Positions 52,201 through 58,186 of a DNA stretch of 58,186 bases are shown here, piece by piece. Numbering within the stretch: position 1 is the first letter of the stretch; each line of letters begins with the position of its first letter. The position numbers and the translations under genes were made by a program. Under the pieces are notes generated by a model. That model saw only the letters and a list, made by a program, of their open reading frames with translations. It was not told the DNA's origin and did not search any database. The stretch comes from Myxococcaceae bacterium (GTDB lineage: Bacteria; Myxococcota; Myxococcia; Myxococcales; Myxococcaceae): positions 1 through 58,186 of the forward strand of contig JAIBBQ010000016.1 of the NCBI GenBank assembly GCA_019694595.1, read 5' to 3'.

Positions 52201-52425
52201 GTTGGTGCCGTAGTAGTTGAAGGTGAAGCCGAGCGGCAGGTCGATGTAGCCCTCGTCCTCGGGGTCGAAGCTCGAGCTGCGCGCGACCAGCGTGGCGGTC
52301 TGCACCCCGGCGCCGGCGAGCGGCTGGTACGCCAGGGGCGACTGCTGGACCACGTAGTTCTGCGCCAGCGCCGACTGCGCCGCCAGCGCCGCGACCACAC
52401 CGATCATCAAGGACGTCGTCTTCAT
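46279..52425 (-). CDS. tandem surface polyprotein: two CARDB/Ig-like proteins with internal MYXO-CTERM and internal signal peptide
   Basis: 2048 residues from the ATG at 52425 (GGAAGG nine bases upstream). Signal peptide to ~22, an N-terminal beta domain (FTFNYYGTNYTSVHVDSNGFL), CARDB-type repeats (~210-720, each with LVVT...N and a LETNN-type end) and He_PIG-like domains (~760-1100). Then Gly-Cys1128, a hydrophobic helix and RRRARA: a complete MYXO-CTERM. Right after it, ALLAPAAIALLVAGTASA is a full signal-peptide core with cleavage at Ala1172-Gln1173. The second half repeats the order (FTFYGTTTNSVAISHYGYL, CARDB, He_PIG domains) and ends in its own MYXO-CTERM with Cys2023. No stop or good start codon separates the halves. 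Confidence 0.9.
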   Translation of the reverse strand: MKTTSLMIGVVAALAAQSALAQNYVVQQSPLAYQPLAGAGVQTATLVARSSSFDPEDEGYIDLPLGFTFNYYGTNYTSVHVDSNGFLMFETNPTATSTCHTGFACYSGSKIPSTTRTPHNVIAPWWGDHEGAPTSWPFGTTNPPTTTPVPGSIHYKQGSGEMEIEWSGWYKYSGYYAYTVKVKLTASGLFQVHYGPITSISSTTSGVTVGFEDSTGANGAAILTCSATSNACQSTNFPTDTLVTVGQPVQPDLVVTAVNVSNLVVLGDTNLSLTVAPTFKNFGQMPANNFFWKAYLSKDKLKDASDVLIYTSGSAISVAGMGAELTTSGNAATTTPPGPGQYFVLVEADTTNAVAEALETNNVGSTLNYFVNGLDLVATSVTGPANSGPGNSINLGIRFFNQGTNSAGTVGYRVLLSTDNVASSNDFVLYTDSRTVTGAETVDIMVPVVMPDNVPGGDFSYLLQVDPANAINEASETNNVVASTSKVTIRQADLANTQVDFVDAVTGASTRVGDFGQLGRARVSLSNTGGADAKNFKIGVVISSDQTLSLLNDTLIAQYAVPAPLTAGTMQTYDFTFNIPLKDRNAMNFATGNYFIFFLADVGGVVTELNEGNNNLSVGGTVRLRAPAADLVVTRVESPASAAVGEVIPVLRTFKNIGVLDAPAVKYRYVASANAIITPDDVPLTIVSGTMTANDGSVTLAVGAVDTQTELVRLPPTMAPGTYYLGAIIDTADAVVELDETNNALASNTVQVAASSLRVSTAQLPDAVVDRPYAFRLAAAGEQGASTWAIDATQGALPMGLTMANDGLISGTPTTAVVSTVTAVVTNGGRQAAARLVLRVLPTTSQVEITTTSVPPVINSAAQKYEFGLGAAGGVKPYVWTVVDGALPQNLALSTDGVISGNPRVGLPEGSSKVTVEVKDSLGSSARKELTMRVVAPGSIVFSTPSLPDGLVGASYQTDISVANMDGTMLMAPVSFVPAGSVPDGLNLSFQSGLALLEGKPTKAGTFVFSLTVTDGKGRSDTAEFTVRVYPARFSIKQTGLPDVIRPGEEANFSFSSTGVAPATFSVYSGSLPPGLTMSREGVVKGLVPADKSEGSYTFVIEGRDDSGATGLGVFAVDVRREVKTGGCSAAGNLGGLWILAGLLPLLLRRRARAALLAPAAIALLVAGTASAQDYSLDGPKPLTFRPLAAGTAVTNGQTVTLPFNFTFYGTTTNSVAISHYGYLSFSGSATYSSNQGIPNSSTSTFYPQTLIAPWWDSFISCTAPTCTVKYQTFDVAPRRYAVIEWGNVTPSSTAARFSFQAVLYEGTNQIRFAYGPTAPGTGSASVGIQKVPNTGIAALSCTTTTSGACTTGSFPTNSVIDFYLPPDAALASVTGDQTGYAGVTYRASALLRNRGGRSASNVVVRFFLSTDATLDGADVKIGDAMPVELGTVEDVLVTSGAPIPANTTPGNYFLIAKVDPDGTVLESDETNNVGTPFKFQVGSPTADLSVASITSPATGTPGGTIMPARTLLNGGNAAAAAFKYTWVISDNSVATISDPSIFVGSVAGGLTSNQTDTMTDSMTLPSSLGAGKYWLGVCVNYDPMAMPQFGIDEISRVNNCATAAQPIVISSGALTIATTSLPGAAQYSPYGLRLQALGGDGSYAWTLSGGALPQGMALSAQGDLAGNPAKAGAYSFEVKVSSAGAEKTQALSLQVAVANLPLAIVDQELPAAEFSRAYEAGLVAVGGKPPYVWSLKENSNLPAGLGLATDGTIEGRAAESGTFMFSVEVQDSAGVKAAKDLELSVVTPGSLHIATTGLARGSLLHSYLQPLQAVGGKPGYDWFLVKFQQLAESPTDAPGPVITTFDDKTNLTTLTGLAIEDGGNGLDYLRGTPKKAGAYVLTLKVVDGNGSEDTAQYLLQIAYDEAVAITTTALPDAFSGRNYQARLSHNLPAAEATNLVFALTCVKQVVHPGEFACAPTSETETLPAGITLAADGTLSGQTTAAPGVYSFLVELRDEQGRRDVRGLAIRVRENYTDTKSGCSALALGPSLLAALAASALLRRRRGR

Positions 52426-52465
52426 CTTCATCACCTTCCGAAAAATTCAGTGCCCAACAACGCCA

Positions 52466-52497
52466 CGCGAAGGACCAGCGCTCGCCGGCCCTTCGCG
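52466..52497 (-). terminator. hairpin between vWA lipoprotein and polyprotein genes
   Basis: CGCGAAGG (52466-52473) and CCTTCGCG (52490-52497) give an 8-bp perfect stem with a 16-nt loop, extendable by CCAC/GTGG with one bulge. It sits in the 126-bp spacer and may be a partial terminator or mRNA-processing site that sets the ratio of the two products. No T-run follows. Confidence 0.45.
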
Positions 52498-52551
52498 GTG
52501 GGGTTCGTCATGTCTCGTCGACTGCGGCCCTCTCGTCCCCTTGGCTTCCGA

Positions 52552-55500
52552 TCAGGGGATGCAGGACACGTAATACGTGATCTTCAGCGTGCTGCCCGGG
52601 TCCGGCACGTAGCTCGGCTCGAAGTTCACCGAGTTCGACGCGGCGTCATACGTCCAGATCTTGCCCAGGCCGTTCGGGTCGTCGGTCGGCACCACCTTGC
52701 CGTCGACTTCCACCGAGATCACCTTGCCGCCGCTCAGGTCGGGGTTCGACGTGAGGAAGAAGTTGGTGCGGTAGCCGAACGCGTTCTTGCCGACCTGCTC
52801 CAGCGTCTTCGACCAGTCGGGCGTGCAGATTTCTTCCTTCACGCCGTTGGTCTGGGTGACCGCGAACGGGTAGCGCGGGTCGCTGCCCGGCGAGCCGTCG
52901 TACGTGCAGCCCGACGGCGAGGTCGACAGCGTGCCGCCGATCACGTTGAAGGTGAACTGGCTCGCGCGCTGGGCGCCCTTCACGTTGATCAGCTGGTTCA
53001 GGTAGTAGGCGACCGGCTGCGGCGACTGGTCGGGCGCGTCGGACACCACCACCACCGCGAGCACCGCGTCCTGGCGGATGAAGCCCGCGTTGTCGGTGGT
53101 GATCAGCGGAGCGGTCAGCGCCGCCGCGGCGGGCGCGAGGCCCATCTCGGTCGCGCTGCCGTTGGTGCCGACGTTCACCTTCGCCTTGAACTTGTTCTCC
53201 ACGTCGACCGTGGTCGGCTTGAGGATCTTCTCCGGGTGACCGGTGCCCGAGATCAGGCGGCCGGCTTCCACGTCCATGTCGGTGGTGGTGACGCCGATCT
53301 GGTAGTCGACCTGCGCGGTGTTGGCGTACTTGATGAACGAGGTGAAGTTGCTCGCCAGCGCCTGCTGCTTGTCGGACATCGAGCAGGAGTTGTCGATCAC
53401 CAGGAGGATGTCGGCCTTCGGCTTGGCGTCCTGCTTGAAGACGTCGACGTTGAGACCCAGGGTGTCGCCGGTGCCGCGGAGCGTGACCAGGTAGTCCACC
53501 GCCTGCGAGTTCTGGGTGACGTTGATCAGGAACGCGCCGGTGTCCGCGCCGTAGTTGATCGGGCGGTACCGCAGCGAGAACGTCACCATCGCGGTGGGCA
53601 TCAGCGTCGAGCCCGGCGCGATGCCCGAGGTGTTCACGGGGATGAACTCGGGGCACGCCGAGGTGCCCGGGCAGTTCGGGCCGCCCGCGGGCTCACCCGC
53701 CGGCGCCGCCATCGAGAAGGAGTTCACCTTCACGTTGGTCGAGCACGTGTTGTAGACGGTGAAGGTCCGCACCGAGGAGTTGCAGTCCTTCTGCACCGTG
53801 CCGAAGTTGAGGTCGTCGGGCGCGATCGACAGGCAGCTCTGGGCGATCGACGCGTTGAGCGTCACGTTGCCGACCGGGTTGATCGGGCTCGAGATGCTGA
53901 ACTCCACCTGACCGGTGACGTTCTGCACCGCCGCCGGTACCGTGCCCTGCGGCCACGCGCGCACCGGGACCGAGATGCTCTGGCCGGGCTGGATCTCGAC
54001 GTTGTCCAGCGCGCCCGCGGGCAGCGAGAAGATGGGGTCGGAGCCGGACTTCATGTCCAGGGTCGAGACCAGGCAGATCTCGTTCGACGCCACGCCGTTG
54101 TTCTTGATGCTGAACGAGAGGTCCTTGTAGTCGGGCGGCGTCAGCAGGCCGAAGTTCAAGGACGGCGGCGCGATGGTGTAGTTGCACGGCGGGAGGATGA
54201 CCGCCTCCGCGCGCACGGTGACCTCGTAGGACGCCTCGTCGGCATCATTCGAGTAGATGATCACCTTCCACTCGCGCTGGCCGACGCTCTTGGGCGTCAC
54301 CCGCACCGGCACGTCGAGGATCGCGCGGGTGCCCGCCGCCTCGAGGCCGAGCTGCGGATCGTACGCGCCCTGCCCCGTGGTCGCCGGGGCGTAGGTGCAC
54401 TTGCCGCTGGTGTCGAAGGCGCCGACGCAGAGCTCGGCCGGGTCAGCGCCGCCCACGCCCTGCACCTCGAAGTACGGCGCGCCGTTGCCGGCCTTCCCCA
54501 GGCGGAGGTTCGCCTTCGGGTCCGGCGGCGTCGGGCGGGTGCCGACGTTGGTGATGGTCATCTTGCGCTGCGCGTAGCTCGCAGGCGACGCGTTGGCGAA
54601 GTACGCCACGCGGCCGAAGTTGAGGATCGGCGACGGCTTGACGTCGATGTCCGGGCCACCGCCGTAGCCCTGCAGCGGCGCGTTGCCGTTCATCTGCTTC
54701 GCGAGGTTGGTGACGAAGCTCAGCTGGCTGTTGCGGGGCCCGAGGTTCTTGGGCGTGAACTTGATGGTCACCACCGCGGTCGACGGCACCACGGCGCCGG
54801 TCATGTCGCGGTTCACCTTGCCGTCAGCGCCCTCGATCGAGGCCACGGTCAGCTTGCCGGTGGTGGGCGCGACGACCTCGTAGTCGTTGAGCAGCGGCTT
54901 CAGCATCGAGATGTCGACCTGCTTGCGGCCGAAGTTCGAGAAGGTCAGGTCGAGCGTCTGGCTGAGGCCCGGGGTGATGTACCCGAAGTTCAGCGGCGAC
55001 GGCGCCCAGGTCAGCGCGTTGGTGACGCCGGTGCCGATGAGCTTCACCGTCACGTCGGGGCAGCCGTCGGCCGCGCGCATGGTGACCAGCGCGAGGTAGT
55101 CGGCGGCCTGGGTGGGCGCGAACGTGATGCCGATGGTCTTCTTCTTCCCCGCGGGAATGACGAAGTCGCCCTTCGGGGTCTCGGGGGTGAAGCTGAAGTT
55201 CTTGTCGTCGCCGCGGCTCGAGGTGAAGTTGCCCACGAACGCCGGCGAGTCGATGGGGCGCGCCGAGTTGTCGAAGACGATGGTGCTGTCGCTGTACGTG
55301 TCGCCGACCGCCACCGCGCCGAAGTCCAGCGGGCTCTTGATGTCGCACTCGCCGGAGATCGAGGTGCCCTTCACCTCGACGTTGGCGGTCGCGATCGACG
55401 AGTTGTCCGCGCGGAGGATGAGCTTGGCGTCGTGCTTCACCTGCTTCGCCGTGCTGTCGAAGAGCGAGTCGAAGGTGATGGTGAACTCGGCGGACTCACC

Positions 55501-55851
55501 AGCGCCGAGAGACTTGCCCTCGAGGCCTTCGAAAGTGAAGACCGGGTTGGTCTCCGAGTTGTCGCCGATCTTCACCGCGTCACCACTCTGCTTCTCGAGC
55601 TTGGTGAGGGTCAGGGCGCCAGAGCCAGTGTTCTTCACGCCGAGCTTGAGCGCGGCCTGCTTGCCCATCGCCACCGAACCGAAGTCGTACACCGCGTCCT
55701 GGCCGGTCACGGTGTTGCCCTCGCTCATGTAAACGAGGGTCAGTTCGCCAGTCGCGTTACTAATGGGGCCGCTTCCGCAGCGGCATCCAGCGGCCGACAT
55801 GACCAGTGCGCAGGCGGCGACGGCGAAGCGAAGGGAGACAGGCTTCAGCAT
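52552..55851 (-). CDS. lipoprotein with ASH/HYDIN-like repeats and a von Willebrand A domain
   Basis: 1099 residues, lipobox SAAGC (Cys23). Residues ~45-790 hold several ~100-120 residue ASH/'choice-of-anchor D' Ig-like units (YDFGSVAMGKQAALKLGVKNTGSGALTLTKL, LDFGAVAVGDTYSDSTIVFDNSAR, LNFGYITPGLSQTLDLTFSNFG, LNFGTVQKDCNSSVRTFTVYN). A vWA domain at ~812-1020 has a complete MIDAS (Asp820-x-Ser822-x-Ser824 in DNSCS) and VVVVSDAPDQSP. A Cys-containing end follows. Such proteins commonly bind other surface proteins or matrix. First gene of the surface cluster; divergent from the MutS-like gene over 198 bp. Confidence 0.9.
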   Translation of the reverse strand: MLKPVSLRFAVAACALVMSAAGCRCGSGPISNATGELTLVYMSEGNTVTGQDAVYDFGSVAMGKQAALKLGVKNTGSGALTLTKLEKQSGDAVKIGDNSETNPVFTFEGLEGKSLGAGESAEFTITFDSLFDSTAKQVKHDAKLILRADNSSIATANVEVKGTSISGECDIKSPLDFGAVAVGDTYSDSTIVFDNSARPIDSPAFVGNFTSSRGDDKNFSFTPETPKGDFVIPAGKKKTIGITFAPTQAADYLALVTMRAADGCPDVTVKLIGTGVTNALTWAPSPLNFGYITPGLSQTLDLTFSNFGRKQVDISMLKPLLNDYEVVAPTTGKLTVASIEGADGKVNRDMTGAVVPSTAVVTIKFTPKNLGPRNSQLSFVTNLAKQMNGNAPLQGYGGGPDIDVKPSPILNFGRVAYFANASPASYAQRKMTITNVGTRPTPPDPKANLRLGKAGNGAPYFEVQGVGGADPAELCVGAFDTSGKCTYAPATTGQGAYDPQLGLEAAGTRAILDVPVRVTPKSVGQREWKVIIYSNDADEASYEVTVRAEAVILPPCNYTIAPPSLNFGLLTPPDYKDLSFSIKNNGVASNEICLVSTLDMKSGSDPIFSLPAGALDNVEIQPGQSISVPVRAWPQGTVPAAVQNVTGQVEFSISSPINPVGNVTLNASIAQSCLSIAPDDLNFGTVQKDCNSSVRTFTVYNTCSTNVKVNSFSMAAPAGEPAGGPNCPGTSACPEFIPVNTSGIAPGSTLMPTAMVTFSLRYRPINYGADTGAFLINVTQNSQAVDYLVTLRGTGDTLGLNVDVFKQDAKPKADILLVIDNSCSMSDKQQALASNFTSFIKYANTAQVDYQIGVTTTDMDVEAGRLISGTGHPEKILKPTTVDVENKFKAKVNVGTNGSATEMGLAPAAAALTAPLITTDNAGFIRQDAVLAVVVVSDAPDQSPQPVAYYLNQLINVKGAQRASQFTFNVIGGTLSTSPSGCTYDGSPGSDPRYPFAVTQTNGVKEEICTPDWSKTLEQVGKNAFGYRTNFFLTSNPDLSGGKVISVEVDGKVVPTDDPNGLGKIWTYDAASNSVNFEPSYVPDPGSTLKITYYVSCIP

Positions 55852-56049
55852 GGGGTGTCCTCGTCCAGGGTACGAATGTCGCGGGCAAACGCCTGGCGCG
55901 GCCAACCAGGCAAAAAGCGGGCGCAATGTGCCGATCGCGCCCGGGAAAAGCAAGCGACCACCATCAACTACATGGGACCACCATGTGTGATTGTCGGGCC
56001 TACCAGTGGAAGGTTGCGGCCAGCCCGCCTCAGGTGCGAAGCCTGCGGC

Positions 56050-57843
56050 GTGCAACCGGCTGATCCCAGGTCGCGAATTCAGGCCCGGACCGAGGCGTTG
56101 AAGCAGGTCCTGGAAGCGTTGGACGCCCGCTCGGCGCGCCTGGCGAACGCCCGCCTGGCGGTGTTCCTGATCAGCGCGGCCCTGGCCGTCGGCGCCATCG
56201 CCCGGCTGCTGCCGGCGAGCGCCCTCTCCGCCGCCCTGGTGGGGGGCCTGGGATTCGTCGTGCTGGTGGTCCGGCACGCGCGGGTGGCGGAGGTGCAGGC
56301 GCGCCAGGAAGCCGCCCAGGCGCTCAACGACAAGGCCCGGACGCGGATGATCGGCGGGTGGCGAGGCTTCCCCGCGACCGGCCTCGAGCTCGCGCCGGCG
56401 AACCACCCGTATGCAGTCGACCTCGACGTGGTCGGCCAAGCGTCGCTCTTCGCGCGGCTCGACGACACCCAGACCCGCGGTGGGGAGCGGAGGCTCGCGC
56501 AGCTGTTGCTCGAGCTGGCTCCGGCCCCCGAAGCGTTGGAGCGGCAAGCGGCGGTGCGCGAGCTCGCCCCTCGGCTCGAGGAGCGCCAGCGGCTGCTCGC
56601 CGAGCTGCGCGACGTCGCCAAGGCCAAGCCCGACCCAGAGGCCCTGCTGTCGTGGATCGAATCGGGCACTGCCCTCGAGAAGATCACCTGGGCCTTCCCG
56701 CTCGCGCACCTGCTGCCGCCGATCACGCTGACGCTCCTCGTGCTCACGAGCCTCGAGGTGCTCGCGCCGTGGGCCGCGGCGCCGCTGGTGCTCGCGCAGC
56801 TCGCCATCGTCGGGCTCACCCGCGGGGCGGTGCAGCGCACCTTCGCCCAGCTGATGGCGGGCGAGCAGGACCTCGGGCGCTACGCGCGTGCCTTCAAGGA
56901 GCTCGACGCGTGGAAGGTCGAGTCACCGCGACTCTCCGCACTGCACGGCAGCGTGAGCGCCTCCGGGCCCAAGGTGTCGCAACGCCTCGCGGGCTTCGAT
57001 CGCCTGTTCGGGCTCGCCGCGCTGCGCGCGTCGAAGGAAGTGCACTGGCTCATCAACGTCCTCTTCCTGTGGGACGTGCACTGGTTCGTCCGTCTCGAGA
57101 AGTGGCGGGCGAAGGAGGCCCAGGGCGCGCGCGCCTGGCTCACCGCACTGGCGGAGATCGAAGCGCTCTGCTGCCTCGCCCAGCACGCCTTCGAGCACCC
57201 GGCCGACGCGTGGCCCACGGTGGAGGACGGCGCCTTCGCGCTCGAGCTCGGCGGGCTGCGACACCCGCTCCTCGACGCCGCGGTGGCCAACGACGTCGCC
57301 CTGCCCGGCCCTGGCGAGGCGCTCATCGTCACCGGCTCCAACATGTCGGGGAAGACGACGCTCCTGCGCGCGATGGGGCTGGCGGTGGTGATGGCGCGCG
57401 CCGGGTTGCCGGTCGCCGCGGAGCGGGCGCGGATCCGCGTGCAAGCCGTGGTGACCAGCATGCGGGTGAAGGACTCGCTGGAGCGCGGCGTTTCGTACTT
57501 CTACGCCGAGGTGCAGCGCATCAAGTCGATCCTCGACGTGGCGCAGGGCACCAAGAACGGCACGCTGTTCCTGCTCGACGAGCTCTTCCTGGGGACCAAC
57601 ACCCGCGAGCGGCAGATCGCCTCGCGCGCGCTCCTCGAGCACCTGCTCGCGTCCGGAGCTTCCGGCGCCATCACCACGCACGACCTCGCGCTCACCGAGC
57701 TGCCGGGCGCGAAGATCCGCAACGTCCACCTGCGCGACGAGCTGAAGGACGGGGAGATGACGTTCGACTACCGGCTCCGCGAAGGCGTGGTGCAAGGCTC
57801 GAACGCGCTCGAGATCCTCCGGCGCGCCGGAGTGCCCGTCTAG
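56050..57843 (+). CDS. MutS-like ATPase with membrane segments
   Basis: 597 residues if begun at the GTG at 56050; an upstream ATG at 55971 is possible but gives an unlikely N-terminus. Two hydrophobic segments lie at ~33-75 and two more at ~218-255. The MutS core follows: the clamp-like helical region (~100-390), Walker A TGSNMSGKTT (~427-437), Walker B LFLLDELFLGTNTRERQ, and the ITTHD signature. No MutS mismatch-binding domain I is present. It resembles the uncharacterised MutS-related proteins with membrane segments that occur in some bacteria. A role in membrane-tethered DNA or RNA transactions is inferred; a mismatch-repair role is doubtful. Confidence 0.85.
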   Translation: MQPADPRSRIQARTEALKQVLEALDARSARLANARLAVFLISAALAVGAIARLLPASALSAALVGGLGFVVLVVRHARVAEVQARQEAAQALNDKARTRMIGGWRGFPATGLELAPANHPYAVDLDVVGQASLFARLDDTQTRGGERRLAQLLLELAPAPEALERQAAVRELAPRLEERQRLLAELRDVAKAKPDPEALLSWIESGTALEKITWAFPLAHLLPPITLTLLVLTSLEVLAPWAAAPLVLAQLAIVGLTRGAVQRTFAQLMAGEQDLGRYARAFKELDAWKVESPRLSALHGSVSASGPKVSQRLAGFDRLFGLAALRASKEVHWLINVLFLWDVHWFVRLEKWRAKEAQGARAWLTALAEIEALCCLAQHAFEHPADAWPTVEDGAFALELGGLRHPLLDAAVANDVALPGPGEALIVTGSNMSGKTTLLRAMGLAVVMARAGLPVAAERARIRVQAVVTSMRVKDSLERGVSYFYAEVQRIKSILDVAQGTKNGTLFLLDELFLGTNTRERQIASRALLEHLLASGASGAITTHDLALTELPGAKIRNVHLRDELKDGEMTFDYRLREGVVQGSNALEILRRAGVPV

Positions 57844-58038
57844 GAGCGCGGGACGCGCTTCATTTCGGCGAGCCCCTTCGTTGCTTCTCGGGAATCGGGA
57901 AAAGCTTGCGAATGCGGCGCCCTCTCCCAGTTTCTGAGCGGAACGCCGTGAATGACGCCTTCCCGGTGGGCATGGCCACGTGCAACCCCTGACCCGCGGT
58001 GGCCGCCCGCCAAGTCCCCCGAGGGGAAAGTACTGAGG
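57844..58038. other. spacer between MutS-like gene and tandem repeat
   Basis: No gene is visible here. No clear promoter, terminator hairpin or repeat copy was found. Confidence 0.5.
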
Positions 58039-58186
58039 CACCCGGTCGACCCACGCACCCGGTCGACCCACGTACCCGGTCGACCCACGTACCCGGTCGA
58101 CCCACGTACCCGGTCGACCCACGTACCCGGTCGACCCACGTACCCGGTCGACCCACGTACCCGGTCGACCCACGTACCCGGTCGAC
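58039..58186. repeat. 17-bp tandem repeat, about 8.7 units, cut by window end
   Basis: Direct repeats of TACCCGGTCGACCCACG without gaps; the first two units have C for the initial T, the rest are identical. Each unit carries the palindrome GGTCGACC. The period is not a multiple of three and no stop codon occurs in any of the six frames, so open frames across it are an artefact of composition. The full length is unknown. Confidence 0.95.

Noticed and set aside
46570-57843. A 3757-residue plus-strand open frame spanning the surface-gene cluster
   Set aside because: It is antisense to well-supported proteins with signal peptides and domains and is Arg/His/Val-rich, the usual shadow in high-GC DNA. 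Only its final 597 codons (MutS-like) are real.
57860-58173. Minus-strand frames made of VDRVRGSTGYVGRPGTW repeats
   Set aside because: A 17-bp repeat without stops is open in every frame and gives a 17-residue period; no start signal or codon bias.
58039-58186. CRISPR array
   Set aside because: The 17-bp repeats are contiguous, with no spacers, and no cas genes are in the window.

Overview
The window is a high-GC, gene-dense stretch of bacterial chromosome that most probably comes from a myxobacterium (Myxococcota, perhaps suborder Cystobacterineae). The clues are three MYXO-CTERM surface-sorting segments (invariant Gly-Cys, a hydrophobic helix, an Arg-rich tail), at least ten lipoproteins (several with Gly/Ser linkers after the lipobox), an alternative groEL without groES behind a CIRCE element, and many secreted Cys-rich or Ig-like proteins of unknown function. 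No phage, transposase, CRISPR array or rRNA operon is visible, and only one tRNA.

Layout. 1-3438: start of a Gly/Ser-rich lipoprotein whose codons form a 15-bp tandem repeat, then a coupled pair (CsgG/LpoB-like protein and propeller lipoprotein). 3482-5132: tRNA-Val(GAC) with a clear promoter, then a coupled pair ending in a DnaC-like helicase-loader ATPase. 5162-6917: c-type cytochrome lipoprotein and an exported unknown. 7004-12711: groEL with CIRCE, an orphan DpnA-like adenine methyltransferase, an unusual PBP4-type protein, a YqhQ-like membrane protein and rpmE. 12812-15410: lipoprotein, PfkB kinase and two Cys-rich secreted proteins. 15593-22329: Mla-type lipid transport (mlaE, mlaF, separately mlaD) interleaved with a GMC oxidoreductase and a P-loop kinase-like protein, headed by alr. 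22454-24514: zinc-ribbon protein, FKBP isomerase, CitE-like lyase, small lipoprotein. 24539-31633: GH43 lipoprotein, ECF sigma with a putative anti-sigma, a ScfR/RamB-like regulator and a lipoprotein. 31642-43262: a phospholipase-C-fold relative, pepA, a 1995-residue alpha-2-macroglobulin, rlmE, small proteins and an M6 protease. 43283-44422: acyl-CoA dehydrogenase behind a perfect 18-bp palindrome. 44935-55851: three surface-protein genes in one direction. 56050-57843: a membrane-anchored MutS-like ATPase. The right edge is a 17-bp tandem repeat cut by the window end.

The most unusual object is the 2048-residue protein at 46279-52425. It reads as two complete MYXO-CTERM surface proteins joined in frame: an internal sorting signal is followed directly by an internal signal peptide, suggesting a bacterial surface polyprotein or a recent fusion of tandem paralogues. 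Also notable are two copies of a GC-rich inverted-repeat element (15460 and 44784), the GATC cluster in front of the methyltransferase, and several enzyme relatives with altered key residues. All family assignments come from reading motifs in the translations; no database search was possible.
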